DNA from: Mucilaginibacter saanensis
GTDB lineage: Bacteria; Bacteroidota; Bacteroidia; Sphingobacteriales; Sphingobacteriaceae
NCBI RefSeq assembly: GCF_014200575.1
Contig: NZ_JACHBZ010000002.1
Coordinates: 1-64,000, forward strand
Length of the DNA stretch: 64,000 nucleotides
Direction: 5' to 3'
The notes beneath the pieces are model-generated. The model saw only the letters and a list, made by a program, of their open reading frames with translations, did no database searches and was not told where the DNA came from. Each line of letters begins with the position of its first letter. The stretch's first letter is position 1. A program made the position numbers and the translations under genes. Below, one piece after another: positions 29,196-38,825 of this stretch.

Positions 29196-30251
29196 GTGGG
29201 CGTAAAAATCGTTTCTATTACATCAGATCTCGACCATTTTGGTGGAGCTCAAAAAGTGCTGATGGATGTCCATGAGGGGCTTCGGACGGAGTACGATGCA
29301 AAGATCTTGGGTTTTCAGGATTTTCGGGACCTTCACCCGAAATATGGTATTCGTTCATCCGAGTATATTAGGTTTAACAACCCGTTTTACCTGAACAATA
29401 AAATACTTATTGTGCATGCACGGAATGTCATGGCCTTTATCATGGTTTTGAAGCGGCTTTTTTTTCTGAATACGAAAATCCTGTATGTTTCGCATAACGT
29501 ATACCATAACCATCGGAGAATCTCTTTTTTTCCGGATGATATCATCTCCATTTCACAAAAGGTGACGGGTAATCTGCTGGATTATTTCAAGTTAAAAAAC
29601 AGGCGCGTCCGGCTGATCTATAATGGGATCAGGGACGAGGTTTTCCCAGCGCGGCGTTCTTACCGGGAGGATGGCAGGATCGTGATCCTCTATTCGGCCA
29701 GGGTCAATGCCGTAAAAAGACAACTGGAGCTGGTTGAGCGGCTTTCGGGGAAATTACATCCTGGACTTTCGATCCAATTTGCGGGATCGGGTCCGGATTA
29801 CGAGGTGTTAAAGGAAAAATGTTCGGGTACGGAGAACTTTATGGCTTTGGGTTTTGTGGAGAACGTACATGAGTTGGTTTCCCATGCAGATTACCTGATG
29901 CTTTTTTCTGTACAGGAGGGTCTGCCGATCTCTTTGATAGAGGGGATCATGCATGGAAAGCCTCTGCTGGTCAACGATGTCGGGGGTAATTTCGAGATCG
30001 GCATCCCGGGTTTAAATGGTATTGCGCTGGAAGAGGACTGGGATGTGCTGGCCGAAACATTAAACGGTCTGATATCCCTGCCAGCCACGACATACTCCCG
30101 GATGAGCCGGCATAGCCGGGAGCGTTATGAAACTATGTTTACCTATGACGATATGGTTGCCAACTACCTCAACGTTATCCGCGAACTGGAAATAAACTAT
30201 TCAAAAGAAAATCTCAATATCGGCCAATCCCCTAATTCAAATTTCCATTAA
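29196..30251 (+). CDS. GT4-type glycosyltransferase, repeat copy 1
   Basis: The protein has 351 residues from a GTG start, with AAGGAGA about 19 bp upstream. It has the GT-B fold: N-terminal FGGAQKVLMDVHEGL, and a C-terminal donor site with ILYSARVNAVKRQLELVERL, IQFAGSGPDYEVL, and the EX7E-type region FSVQEGLPISLIEGIMHGKP. GT4 enzymes transfer a sugar from an NDP-sugar to a lipid-linked acceptor at the inner membrane. From 29237 to 30192 the DNA reads as identical to 38869-39824. Only the first about 14 residues and the last about 19 differ between copies. The stop is 6 bp before the flippase gene. Both copies are intact. Confidence 0.93.
   Translation: MGVKIVSITSDLDHFGGAQKVLMDVHEGLRTEYDAKILGFQDFRDLHPKYGIRSSEYIRFNNPFYLNNKILIVHARNVMAFIMVLKRLFFLNTKILYVSHNVYHNHRRISFFPDDIISISQKVTGNLLDYFKLKNRRVRLIYNGIRDEVFPARRSYREDGRIVILYSARVNAVKRQLELVERLSGKLHPGLSIQFAGSGPDYEVLKEKCSGTENFMALGFVENVHELVSHADYLMLFSVQEGLPISLIEGIMHGKPLLVNDVGGNFEIGIPGLNGIALEEDWDVLAETLNGLISLPATTYSRMSRHSRERYETMFTYDDMVANYLNVIRELEINYSKENLNIGQSPNSNFH
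29237..30192 (+). repeat. 956-bp direct repeat, copy 1
   Basis: Reads identically by eye to 38869-39824 (offset 9632), same orientation. The edges are sharp: on the left the sequence before TTTTGGTGGAGC is diverged, and on the right identity ends after CTGGAAA. Confidence 0.93.
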
Positions 30252-30257
30252 TAAAAC

Positions 30258-31727
30258 ATGAAGAAAGTTTTCAGATCTATCGGAAATCAAAAGGCAAAAC
30301 TTTTGAAAAATACTTTGTTTAAAAACAGCAGCTGGGGAATTATATCACAATTATCTCAAACTATATTTCTAAGCTTGTTTTTTGTGATCCTCGCCAGAAA
30401 ATATCCCACGGATATTTTTGCTAAATATATTATTGCCAATGCATTATATCAGCTGGTTACCGCATTTTCCACTATGGGGCTAAGCCAATGGTTTATCCGG
30501 GAATTTATCGTATCGGAAGATAAAGAGGCATTAATAAGCAAATTTCTTAAAACCCAGATCTATTTTGGCTTGGGTTTCTATTTACTCAATATAGGTCTTG
30601 CATTTTTACTTTACGACGAGCAATTCACCAGAATGCTTATTATCTTAATGGGAGCCAATGTCATATTTGATAATTTAATCAATGCTATTAAAGCTTTAAA
30701 TATCGCCAATTTTGAACAGAAGAAAACCTTTATTATTTTAACCATTGAGTCTTTGCTGAAGTTCTTAGCCGGATGTTTATTATTTGTTCACCCTTTCTCC
30801 ATCATTATATTATCTGCTATTTTAATCGGGATAAGGTTTTTGAGTTTGAACCTGTTTTTGAATTTTGGATCTTCTAACGCGGTAAATCTCAAAAAGCTTT
30901 GGCGGTTTAAGGTTTCTTATCCTGATATCAAATCCCTGGTTTTGCTCAATTGGGCTTTTGTAATTATTGGTGGCGTTTCTATCATCAATTGGAGGATGTC
31001 AAATATCATTATTTCCAAGGTCTTAACAGCTTTTGATGTGGCGAATTATGAAATATCCTTTAAAATATTTTCAATAGCTCAGATACTTCCTGTTGTGGTT
31101 TCTACCTCTGTTTTTCCTTTATTGGTGAAACATTATTCCAATAGCCCCGAAAGAGATTTTTTAACTTTCTATAAAAAGGTACATGTATTCTACCTGTTAT
31201 TTGGTCTTTTGGCTTATACCTTTATTTATTCCTTTTCAGATAAACTGATACCCATTGCTTTTGGGACTGCTTATTTGAATAATGCAGAATATACCAAACA
31301 GATGTTTTTAACTATCCTGGTTTTTCCGACCGCGCTTTTACAGGCAAATGTACTCATCACGATCAAATTGGAGAAACTGGATATGCTGTTTAATATCATT
31401 GCATTGGTTGTTAACTTATCTATGTGTTTATTTGGTATCTTTTATATCAAATCTTTAAGTATCGTAAATTATTCCATATTTGCTTCCTTTTTTGTATTTC
31501 ACGTTTTTCAGGATATTGTTTTAGTACGGAAGAAGATCATATCCCTGATATCTGTTTTTAAATTTTATGTTTTTACTACACTATTTATCGTTAGCTATAT
31601 TGAACTAAGCCAGTATTTGAATGCCTATGTTGTTTTTATGCTGGCTTGGCTTTTAATTGGTATTTATTTCCTAATTCAAAGGAGAAATCTTCCTGCTGGC
31701 TTAACAATGGCAAAGAATTCATACTAG
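30258..31727 (+). CDS. wzx: Oligosaccharide flippase (Wzx family)
   Basis: The protein has 489 residues with about 12-14 predicted membrane helices spread over its length. The N-terminal polar segment KNTLFKNSSWGIISQLSQTI followed by FLSLFFVILARKYPTD, plus the central NWRMSNIIISKVLTAFDVAN helix pair, is typical of the polysaccharide-specific MATE/MOP superfamily. It flips undecaprenyl-linked repeat units across the inner membrane. It begins 6 bp after GT4 copy 1, so they are probably co-transcribed. Confidence 0.9.
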   Translation: MKKVFRSIGNQKAKLLKNTLFKNSSWGIISQLSQTIFLSLFFVILARKYPTDIFAKYIIANALYQLVTAFSTMGLSQWFIREFIVSEDKEALISKFLKTQIYFGLGFYLLNIGLAFLLYDEQFTRMLIILMGANVIFDNLINAIKALNIANFEQKKTFIILTIESLLKFLAGCLLFVHPFSIIILSAILIGIRFLSLNLFLNFGSSNAVNLKKLWRFKVSYPDIKSLVLLNWAFVIIGGVSIINWRMSNIIISKVLTAFDVANYEISFKIFSIAQILPVVVSTSVFPLLVKHYSNSPERDFLTFYKKVHVFYLLFGLLAYTFIYSFSDKLIPIAFGTAYLNNAEYTKQMFLTILVFPTALLQANVLITIKLEKLDMLFNIIALVVNLSMCLFGIFYIKSLSIVNYSIFASFFVFHVFQDIVLVRKKIISLISVFKFYVFTTLFIVSYIELSQYLNAYVVFMLAWLLIGIYFLIQRRNLPAGLTMAKNSY

Positions 31728-31904
31728 CCTGTTGCGATTATGTACGATGGCTTTATGATGTCGGCTGTCGTTTGTTTTTTTACCAATTCACATACCGCCT
31801 ATCCGTCCATATGGATCAAAGTATTTTTTGAAATGAATCAAGGAAAGCTAGAGAACGGATTGAAGCTATCCCGGTTAGTATTCGTTTTAATCGAGTTGGT
31901 CAGT

Positions 31905-33314
31905 TTAAAAGATACGGTCGAATAGTCTGCCGAAAAAGCCCTTGTCACTTCCCCCAATAGGGATATAACTTGAATTCATTGGGTGATCAATGACCTGCCC
32001 AAATTTCAAGGAAAATCCCAGGAAGAGATCTCCGCCGCTATAATTTCCCGTGTTGTTTATCTGTTCAGTATTTAACATGGCCATGGCGAACTTACCGGTA
32101 TTGAGTAAGCGATCTGATCCGATAAAAAACTCCGCATTAGGGGATTTGATCATGATTTGGGATCCAAGGTTAAAGAATTTCATCTCATTATAGCTTGTTG
32201 TTAGCGAAAGCGTGAGATTATGATATTGAAAATGATTGATAAAGACGCCGGTGAAACCAGGGGAGAATAATTCTTTAGCAAGCAAAAGCGTGGGAATATA
32301 TTTAAAGCCATTTTCTTCTCTGAGCCAATAGGTCTTTGTCGCACTAATCTCTGCCTGTGAATTTGTGGTGGAAGCAAAGCCATTTGCCGAACCATTATTT
32401 TTGAGGATTTTACGGGTGCCGTTATAAATGGTATCCTCCCGTGCAGCAGATGAAATATTATGGAGTATGCCACTGTTATTGAAGTTATATAAGGTTGATC
32501 TTTTATTCCAAAGAATAAATCCAAGATCTTTTATATTGGTCTGGATCGTTATGTTGTTGTCTGTTGTATAAGAGGCCCCCAGGGATATGGCTGCGCCCGG
32601 ATTACGTAATGTCGGTGTGTAACTGTCGTCGGGCATATAGCTATCCTCGTAACGCCCGTGTAGGGTTAAGATTGCTTGATCATGTATCTTATCCAGGGTA
32701 AGATGGGATTCCGTAATATCAATTTTTTGGTGCTGTATTCCAAGTAGACCACTGATTTTGAAGCCTATGGCGACTTTGTCATCGATGCGTTCACGGTAGG
32801 AAAAACTGAGTTGATGAAAAGATTGAAATCTATAATGATCATTAAAAATATTGGTGTAATTGTTTTGGGGAAAATTAGAGGGGCCGCTGAACATGGCTAA
32901 AGATTCATCTGAAAAAAGGCCGCTGCTTTCCATTTTTGTTTGAGCAGAGAGCCCCATTTCTACATCACCGTTAAGGCTGCTAAACATTTTAAGCATAAAA
33001 AAGTAAGTGTTAATGTTCGCATTAAAGTGATTATATTTTCCCATACCTATTTGCAGCGCAGTGGTGTTATAATAGGGTATATTCGCAAATAACCTGGTTT
33101 TTATGGCAGGTTGAATATTTCCGCTCAAATAGGTATTGATATCGAAGTTGGGTACTAAAAAATTAAAGGCAAATTGTCTGCTGGAATCGGGGATGAATGA
33201 TCTTTGCGCAGGGTTCTCAAAGGAATCATAAAGTGTTTCCGTGTTATATAGTGAAAATTGCTGAGCGGAGGCTTTCACGTAAAAAAACAAGAATAAAAGA
33301 AAAATTTTTTTCAT
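31905..33314 (-). CDS. DUF5723-like outer-membrane barrel protein
   Basis: The start at 33314 is chosen because it opens a signal peptide (MKKIFLLFLFFYVKASAQ); an upstream start at 33368 would add 18 residues. The mature 450 residues have the opening FSLYNTETLYDSFENPAQRS, typical of DUF5723 beta-barrel proteins of Bacteroidota, and many alternating strand segments. They end in a phenylalanine-terminated barrel strand (FFGRLFDRIF). DUF5723 proteins resemble PorV/FadL-type outer-membrane barrels, but their substrates are unknown. It lies antisense inside the EPS locus, so it is probably expressed separately. Confidence 0.72.
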   Translation of the reverse strand: MKKIFLLFLFFYVKASAQQFSLYNTETLYDSFENPAQRSFIPDSSRQFAFNFLVPNFDINTYLSGNIQPAIKTRLFANIPYYNTTALQIGMGKYNHFNANINTYFFMLKMFSSLNGDVEMGLSAQTKMESSGLFSDESLAMFSGPSNFPQNNYTNIFNDHYRFQSFHQLSFSYRERIDDKVAIGFKISGLLGIQHQKIDITESHLTLDKIHDQAILTLHGRYEDSYMPDDSYTPTLRNPGAAISLGASYTTDNNITIQTNIKDLGFILWNKRSTLYNFNNSGILHNISSAAREDTIYNGTRKILKNNGSANGFASTTNSQAEISATKTYWLREENGFKYIPTLLLAKELFSPGFTGVFINHFQYHNLTLSLTTSYNEMKFFNLGSQIMIKSPNAEFFIGSDRLLNTGKFAMAMLNTEQINNTGNYSGGDLFLGFSLKFGQVIDHPMNSSYIPIGGSDKGFFGRLFDRIF

Positions 33315-33943
33315 AAACTTTATTTTTCTTATCCTTTTATGGTCGTGCCGATCACTGCAGAAGTCCATATCGAGATAAGATGTTCAGAAAATCAACAACT
33401 TTCAACCATGCTTAAACAATACCGGAGGAAAGGATGATTCGCATTAACTAACCGGTCATGTTTAAACAAATATGACATGCCGGCGCTGTCATGTCTTCCA
33501 GGAATGATATCGTTGCCGGCCCTGGTTAAAGCAAGATGATGTCTACGTTAATTTTTAATAAATTCTGTATCGTTATGCAACTATGATGCTAAAAGAGAAG
33601 TGCAATCCTGTTTTTTAAGACGATGCTTCACGGACTGACTAAGTTTGAACTTATAAAGATAAATGAGGATTTTATTCATCATCGATGGCGGTTTGGAAAA
33701 AAAGTGCCGGCCATTATATATGTGTAAAAGATTCCTCAATTTGGGTCTTTTTTACCAGTGAAGTGAAAAGGAAAGCGTTACAAACACCGGCCACGGCTGA
33801 TTCTTAATTTTTTATAGAGTATACTCGTTTTGCCTGTGCTGTTCAATAAAGAGCGTAAATTATTTAAAACGAAATAAATTTTACCGATTGAAAATAAAAA
33901 AGTGGTTTATAAGTACCATATTTGTGCCAAATTGGTGTTACAT
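33315..33943. other. Gene-free stretch
   Basis: About 630 bp between divergent genes, expected to hold the promoters of the DUF5723-like and beta-helix lipoprotein genes. No convincing promoter, RNA gene or repeat was identified. Confidence 0.45.
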
Positions 33944-35500
33944 ATGCGTATATTTAGCTTTTTTTATTTTTTTGTTGTCTTATTTTTGTTTTCATGTAAA
34001 AAAGAAGGTGCCGTATCTGGCACTGATCCTGTTGATAGTGGCCAAAGTTTAGCTGCAGCAACGGCTAATACCACCATCGCTAAGAGCTCCGTAAATGTAA
34101 GGGATCAGGGCGCAAAGGGAGATGGGGTGACTGACGATACAAAAGCTATTCAAAATGCGATCAGCTTTGCGAAGGCCCATGGGTTGTCTAATGTTTATTT
34201 CCCGGATGGGAATTACCTGATCGGGCAACTGGGCAATAAATCAGGGATAATTAAACTGGCCAATGGCATAGGTCTGCAGGGTAATGGCGCGGCCACCTGC
34301 CATATCAACCTGACGGGGAAGCGTTATAATCCCAATCCAATTTTTTATCAGGATTATGTTGTTGAACCTACCATATGTAACTTGGTTATTCAAGGCATAG
34401 ATTTTAACGGCGAGAGTCAGAACCAGCAATTTGATGCCTCCTATCAATTCGGCCATGCGCTTAGCATCAACCATGGAAGAAACATTGAGGTTAAAAATTG
34501 CAAATTTGAAAACTTCAGAGGGGACGGCCTACTATTTGGAGATACTTTTGAAGCCTCGTTAAATGCCCGGATCGTTTATAATGTCAATGTCCATGATAAT
34601 GAGTTTGTTAATATTTACCGGGAAGGTGTGCTATTCTGTTGCGTAAATGGGGCGTCGTTTTATAATAACAACGTCCACGGTAATGGATATTTAGTGGGTG
34701 GTGTGGACATTGAGCGTCATAGTGCGAATGAAAGCGTACTGAATATTGCGGTTTATAATAACACCTTTAATTTTAATGACGGATATGGCCCGGTTGAACG
34801 AGGTGGTCCGGTTGTTCGATACCGGCGCGCGATTACGATGGGTTATTTTTACGCCGGTTATCCAAAAGGGATTGTCGATTCATTGAGCGGGCACCATAGG
34901 ATTTATAATAATAAGGTATATCAGGGCCAGATCGATTGTTTTGGACTTGTCAATATCAGTATAACAGGGAATGCAATAACCAATAAATACGAAAATATCA
35001 GCGGGGTATCTCATGTTTCGGCGCCGGCCATTGATATATCTGATGCGAGCCCGACCACGGGACTGATCAACGTATTGGTGAACAGCAATAATATCAGTTC
35101 AGGAATGGGCAACGGTATTGCTTTTAAAAACTATTCCCGGATTACAGCAAAATCCAATATCATTTCCGGGACGCTGACGGATGGAATAAACTTATTGGGT
35201 GCAGGCGGCCTGTTTGATTCCAATATCATCACTGATGCGGGGACAACCGTGAAAAATGGCTCGGGGATCGTCATCAACGGGAATGCCTCCGGTTTGATCA
35301 TCTCGAACAACGCGGCAAGTAATACGAAGACCGGCGCCAGCCGTACAATGGATTACACCATAAAGATAGCCAGTTCAAATAATGGCGCAGTGCCTCCGCG
35401 GATCTCCGGAAATCAAGGAAAAAATATGCTTAAAGGGGTGATTTCCACTTACTATTACCAGCCAGGATATGTCCAACTGGCCAATAATGTTGCCAACTGA
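33944..35500 (+). CDS. Lipoprotein with pectate-lyase-3-type right-handed beta-helix, paralogue A
   Basis: The protein has 518 residues from the ATG at 33944, which gives a lipoprotein signal ending in the lipobox LFSC; a GTG at 33902 would add 14 residues. The domain opens with VNVRDQGAKGDGVTDDTKAI, the start of Pectate_lyase_3 / GH28-like helices, and continues as parallel beta-helix coils. A dense conserved patch holds FENFRGDGLLFGDTFE, REGVLFCCVNGASFYNN and GYLVGGVDIERHS. This is probably a surface or periplasmic depolymerase, lyase or epimerase acting on the EPS. A close paralogue is at 49246-50505. The substrate and mechanism are unknown. It lies just before the polymerase gene. Confidence 0.85.
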   Translation: MRIFSFFYFFVVLFLFSCKKEGAVSGTDPVDSGQSLAAATANTTIAKSSVNVRDQGAKGDGVTDDTKAIQNAISFAKAHGLSNVYFPDGNYLIGQLGNKSGIIKLANGIGLQGNGAATCHINLTGKRYNPNPIFYQDYVVEPTICNLVIQGIDFNGESQNQQFDASYQFGHALSINHGRNIEVKNCKFENFRGDGLLFGDTFEASLNARIVYNVNVHDNEFVNIYREGVLFCCVNGASFYNNNVHGNGYLVGGVDIERHSANESVLNIAVYNNTFNFNDGYGPVERGGPVVRYRRAITMGYFYAGYPKGIVDSLSGHHRIYNNKVYQGQIDCFGLVNISITGNAITNKYENISGVSHVSAPAIDISDASPTTGLINVLVNSNNISSGMGNGIAFKNYSRITAKSNIISGTLTDGINLLGAGGLFDSNIITDAGTTVKNGSGIVINGNASGLIISNNAASNTKTGASRTMDYTIKIASSNNGAVPPRISGNQGKNMLKGVISTYYYQPGYVQLANNVAN

Positions 35501-35757
35501 TCACATAACATCCTGCGTCATCTATTGCCAGGTAACAGCCTAGCGATAGATCAATAACCAGATGCGCTCCATTTGTCGGTGCCGGGTTAAGTGGGATGAT
35601 TGAACGGTGCCCGTCGTACGGCTTCTCCACACGGTGTTCTCTGGTTTATTGATCGTTGTTCCTCCTTCTTACCGGGTTATTTTTTTTTAGCATGAATTTT
35701 GCAGACGGTGAACAATTGCATTTAAAAGGATGCGATAACTAGTTTGATTAAAATTGT

Positions 35758-37110
35758 ATGCTTCAAAAAGTTTTAATTTTTGCTTTACTCATCATTGTAT
35801 ACTTGATTTGGTATTGTATTTTGTTGGTTCGTAAAAGAGATGTCACCTATCTATTTTTTAGTTTTGTTATTACCTGCATACCTTTTCAGATGTCTATTCC
35901 CCTGTTTGTCCCGCATTATTCCACTGCTATAGGCACCGGGTCGTTTACCGCAAAAATATTTTTGATGGTGCCGTTCATCGCATCTCTCATCTTGCTGGTC
36001 AAACAAAAGCACAAAAATTTATTACACATTTATAAGAATGAAAACTGGGTATTGTGGGTTTTGGTACTGATTCTGATATCTGTTTTAAACCCATATAATT
36101 TTGCCAGGTGGGGCACCGTTGCATTTGCAGTAATTTTTCTGAGCTATATTTTTTATTTCAGACTGATCTATGAAAGCTTAAATCCAGTCCAGGTGCTAAA
36201 CGGAATTTTTGCAAGTTTTTTGTTTTTATGTGTGTTACAGTTTATTTTGGCTGTTTTGTACCCATTGATGGGAGTGTCGTTTGTAACAACGATCTTTCAA
36301 GCCGGCGGGGAAGGATGGGCTACCAGAAATGGGACCAGGGCCGGGGCGATTGGCGTTTTTGTAACACCGGCCAACTTAGGATTGTTTACCGTTCTTGCTT
36401 CCGGATTTTTTTTCTCCACTTACCTAGGCGGGTTTAATAAGAAGATAAGTTTAGGGTTATTGGGTATTAACAGTATCACAATAGTTTTAACCTACTCGAG
36501 AACTTCTTATATCACCCTGGTCGTGATTTTATTTGCTTTGTTCTACTTGTTTAAAAATGCGGAAAAATCACTTTTTTCGTTCAAAAGTATTTTTTTAGGA
36601 CTGATACCTGCCTTATGCGCAGTCTACTGGCTTGTGTTTTTTTCCCCTTTTAGCGAAACTTTTCTTAAAACCAATGCGGATGAAATGGCCCAAGCACGTT
36701 TAGATCACTGGGTTATGGGGCTAAATATATTCAAATCCTCGCCGGTAATAGGGGTAGGTATCAATACACATTTGGAATTTGTGGCACACAACATCAGTTT
36801 AAACAAACAGATACATAATGATTTTTTAACTTCAAACCCCATTCATAATACCCATTTAATAATTTTGGCAGAATCAGGTATTATTGGTTTTTTGTTATGG
36901 CTGTTGTTTTTAATTTTCTCATTCCAAAAGGCTAAATGGAATATACAACATCATATCAATGTGATTTTGTCTCTTACTCAGATCGCCTTAATTCTAACCT
37001 ACGTGGTCTATGGATTTACGGATTGGGCGCCGCTTTCCCATTCTACCTTTCCTATATTTTTGCTGTTTACCTATTTTAATCATAAATACAGTATTTGTTT
37101 AAAATCCTGA
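35758..37110 (+). CDS. wzy: O-antigen ligase/polymerase (Wzy-type) membrane protein
   Basis: The protein has 450 residues with about 11-12 membrane helices and a long extracytoplasmic loop containing GVGINTHLEFVAHNISL and NPIHNTHLIILAESGIIGFL, the signature region of the O-antigen ligase / Wzy superfamily. In a locus with Wzx, Wza and Wzc it most likely polymerises EPS repeat units at the periplasmic face. Ligase and polymerase cannot be told apart by sequence alone. It has 258 bp upstream and 16 bp or 58 bp downstream, depending on which start is used for the next gene. Confidence 0.86.
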   Translation: MLQKVLIFALLIIVYLIWYCILLVRKRDVTYLFFSFVITCIPFQMSIPLFVPHYSTAIGTGSFTAKIFLMVPFIASLILLVKQKHKNLLHIYKNENWVLWVLVLILISVLNPYNFARWGTVAFAVIFLSYIFYFRLIYESLNPVQVLNGIFASFLFLCVLQFILAVLYPLMGVSFVTTIFQAGGEGWATRNGTRAGAIGVFVTPANLGLFTVLASGFFFSTYLGGFNKKISLGLLGINSITIVLTYSRTSYITLVVILFALFYLFKNAEKSLFSFKSIFLGLIPALCAVYWLVFFSPFSETFLKTNADEMAQARLDHWVMGLNIFKSSPVIGVGINTHLEFVAHNISLNKQIHNDFLTSNPIHNTHLIILAESGIIGFLLWLLFLIFSFQKAKWNIQHHINVILSLTQIALILTYVVYGFTDWAPLSHSTFPIFLLFTYFNHKYSICLKS

Positions 37111-37168
37111 TAATCAGGTATTAACAATGATCGAAATAAACCCTAGCCGTGATATAAAACTGAAGCCC

Positions 37169-38284
37169 ATGAAAAAAATTGTTTTCTTAACCAGCGAAGA
37201 TCTTTTGGATGTCGATTTGCCGGTGGTTAAAGAATTAAACCTGACTTATAAAAAAGAATATCTTATCATTTGGATTATTATCTTAAAGGGATATGGCTGG
37301 TATAAAAAAGAAGAACTGACCTCTTTTTGTACACAGAACCACATCGAGTATTTAATTTTTGAGCAGCATCGAAAACTCAAAAACCCGCTGAACATTTTTT
37401 TTCATTTACATATTTTAAAAACAGTTAAAAAACTAAGACCCCAGCTGATCTATGATAGTTATTTGGGAGTTCCATATATGCATTTTTTTACAGGTTTTTT
37501 TCTAAAAAGAAAATTATTTGTAATGGCGATCCATGATGTAGAGCAGCATTACAAAATGAAAAATAAGGCCGTTCGTACATTTTATTATTCATTTTTGATG
37601 CGTACCTATTTGAATTTTCACATATTCTCTCCGCATCAGCTCAAGATTTTTAATTTACATTACCCCGGGAAGAAGACCTTTTGCAGCCCCTTATTTCTCA
37701 AGGATTTTGGCCCCATTTCTCCGGCCAACAGGTTAAGGCATAAGAAGATGACCCATTTCTTGTTTTTTGGTATTATAAGGCCTAATAAAGGATTAGATTT
37801 ATTGATTGAGGCCGTCAATATCTTAGGAGAGAAATATACCGATTTTCAAGTAGTTATAGCGGGTAAGTGCGACAATTGGAGTGCTTATGAGGAGTTGATC
37901 AAGCAACCGGACAGGTTTACTTGTATCATCAGGAATATAGAGCAAGCGGAGATCCCCGAGTTATTTGCCCAGGCCCACTATCTGGTTTTACCCTATCGAG
38001 ATGTTACGCAGAGTGGCGTTTTACTTACGGCCTATAATTATCACATTCCGGTGATCGCGACAGCGTTAGAGGGCTTTACCGAATATATTAAGCATGCCGA
38101 AAATGGGTTTTTATTCGAAAACGGGAATGTAAACGACCTGGTCACACAAATGGAAAATGCCATAAACTTAAAGGATGATGAATATCAGATTTCGGTTGAA
38201 AAATTAAAATGCCATATCGCCAAAGAAATTTCTATCGAAGGAATTAGCAAAAAATATGTTGATTTTTTTGATGACTTAAAATAA
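37169..38284 (+). CDS. GT4-type glycosyltransferase
   Basis: The protein has 371 residues from the ATG at 37169 (MKKIVFLTSEDLLDVDLPVV). An upstream ATG at 37127 adds 14 residues and cannot be excluded. It has a GT-B fold: the donor region FLFFGIIRPNKGLDLLIEAV, then VVIAGKCDNWSAYEELI, and AHYLVLPYRDVTQSGVLLTA. The usual E-x7-E is modified to a DVTQSG-type region as in many capsule GTs. It acts on the lipid-linked repeat unit at the inner membrane. The next gene follows after 4 bp. Confidence 0.87.
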   Translation: MKKIVFLTSEDLLDVDLPVVKELNLTYKKEYLIIWIIILKGYGWYKKEELTSFCTQNHIEYLIFEQHRKLKNPLNIFFHLHILKTVKKLRPQLIYDSYLGVPYMHFFTGFFLKRKLFVMAIHDVEQHYKMKNKAVRTFYYSFLMRTYLNFHIFSPHQLKIFNLHYPGKKTFCSPLFLKDFGPISPANRLRHKKMTHFLFFGIIRPNKGLDLLIEAVNILGEKYTDFQVVIAGKCDNWSAYEELIKQPDRFTCIIRNIEQAEIPELFAQAHYLVLPYRDVTQSGVLLTAYNYHIPVIATALEGFTEYIKHAENGFLFENGNVNDLVTQMENAINLKDDEYQISVEKLKCHIAKEISIEGISKKYVDFFDDLK

Positions 38285-38288
38285 ACTT

Positions 38289-38825
38289 ATGAATTGTTTT
38301 GCCAATCTCTATCAGGGGCTTAAAAATGACTATCGCGCTTATGCCAGATCGGCAAAGAGTTTTTATAAACCCTTTTTCAAAATTCATTTTTACTGTAATG
38401 TTATTTTTCGGATCAGTCATCTCTTTTTTAGCTTGAAATTACTCCCTGTATCACGCTTGTTCTGGCTATTTAACAGGATTGTTTTTTCGGTTGATATTGA
38501 TCCAGGGGCGTCTCTTCACGGTGGTTTTGTGATCATGCACGGCATTGGAATTGTCATCGGTCGGTATGTTATCGCAACGGGAGAGTTTAAAATTTATCAG
38601 GGCGCTACTATCGGAGGTAATAATGGCAAAGAACGGGTTTATCAAGACAGGTTGTTGAAACAGCCATACATCAAAAATAACGTTGTTATCGGTATCAATT
38701 CGGCAGTCCTGGGACCGGTCGTTATCGAAGCTGGGGCTGTTATTGGAACGCAGGCCATAATTACCAGGGATGTCGCCGAAAATTCAACGGTTGTAGGGAA
38801 TAACAAAATTTTAATCAATAAATAA
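38289..38825 (+). CDS. Hexapeptide-repeat O-acetyltransferase (serine acetyltransferase-like)
   Basis: The protein has 178 residues: an N-terminal helical part (about 1-70) followed by a left-handed beta-helix with hexapeptide repeats (DIDPGASLHGGFVIMHGIGI, VIGRYVIATGEFKIYQGATI, GGNNGKER, VVIGINSAVLGPVVIEAGAV). The catalytic-type histidine lies in the MHGIG segment, as in CysE-like enzymes (HATGIV). In EPS loci such proteins usually O-acetylate sugars rather than serine. It is separated by 4 bp from the upstream GT and overlaps the downstream GT (TAATG), so it belongs to one operon. Confidence 0.88.
   Translation: MNCFANLYQGLKNDYRAYARSAKSFYKPFFKIHFYCNVIFRISHLFFSLKLLPVSRLFWLFNRIVFSVDIDPGASLHGGFVIMHGIGIVIGRYVIATGEFKIYQGATIGGNNGKERVYQDRLLKQPYIKNNVVIGINSAVLGPVVIEAGAVIGTQAIITRDVAENSTVVGNNKILINK

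Noticed and set aside
38289-38825. Assigning the hexapeptide acetyltransferase as the cysteine-pathway CysE supplying the NRPS
   Set aside because: Its operon context between two glycosyltransferases points to sugar O-acetylation; the sequence does not prove serine as substrate.
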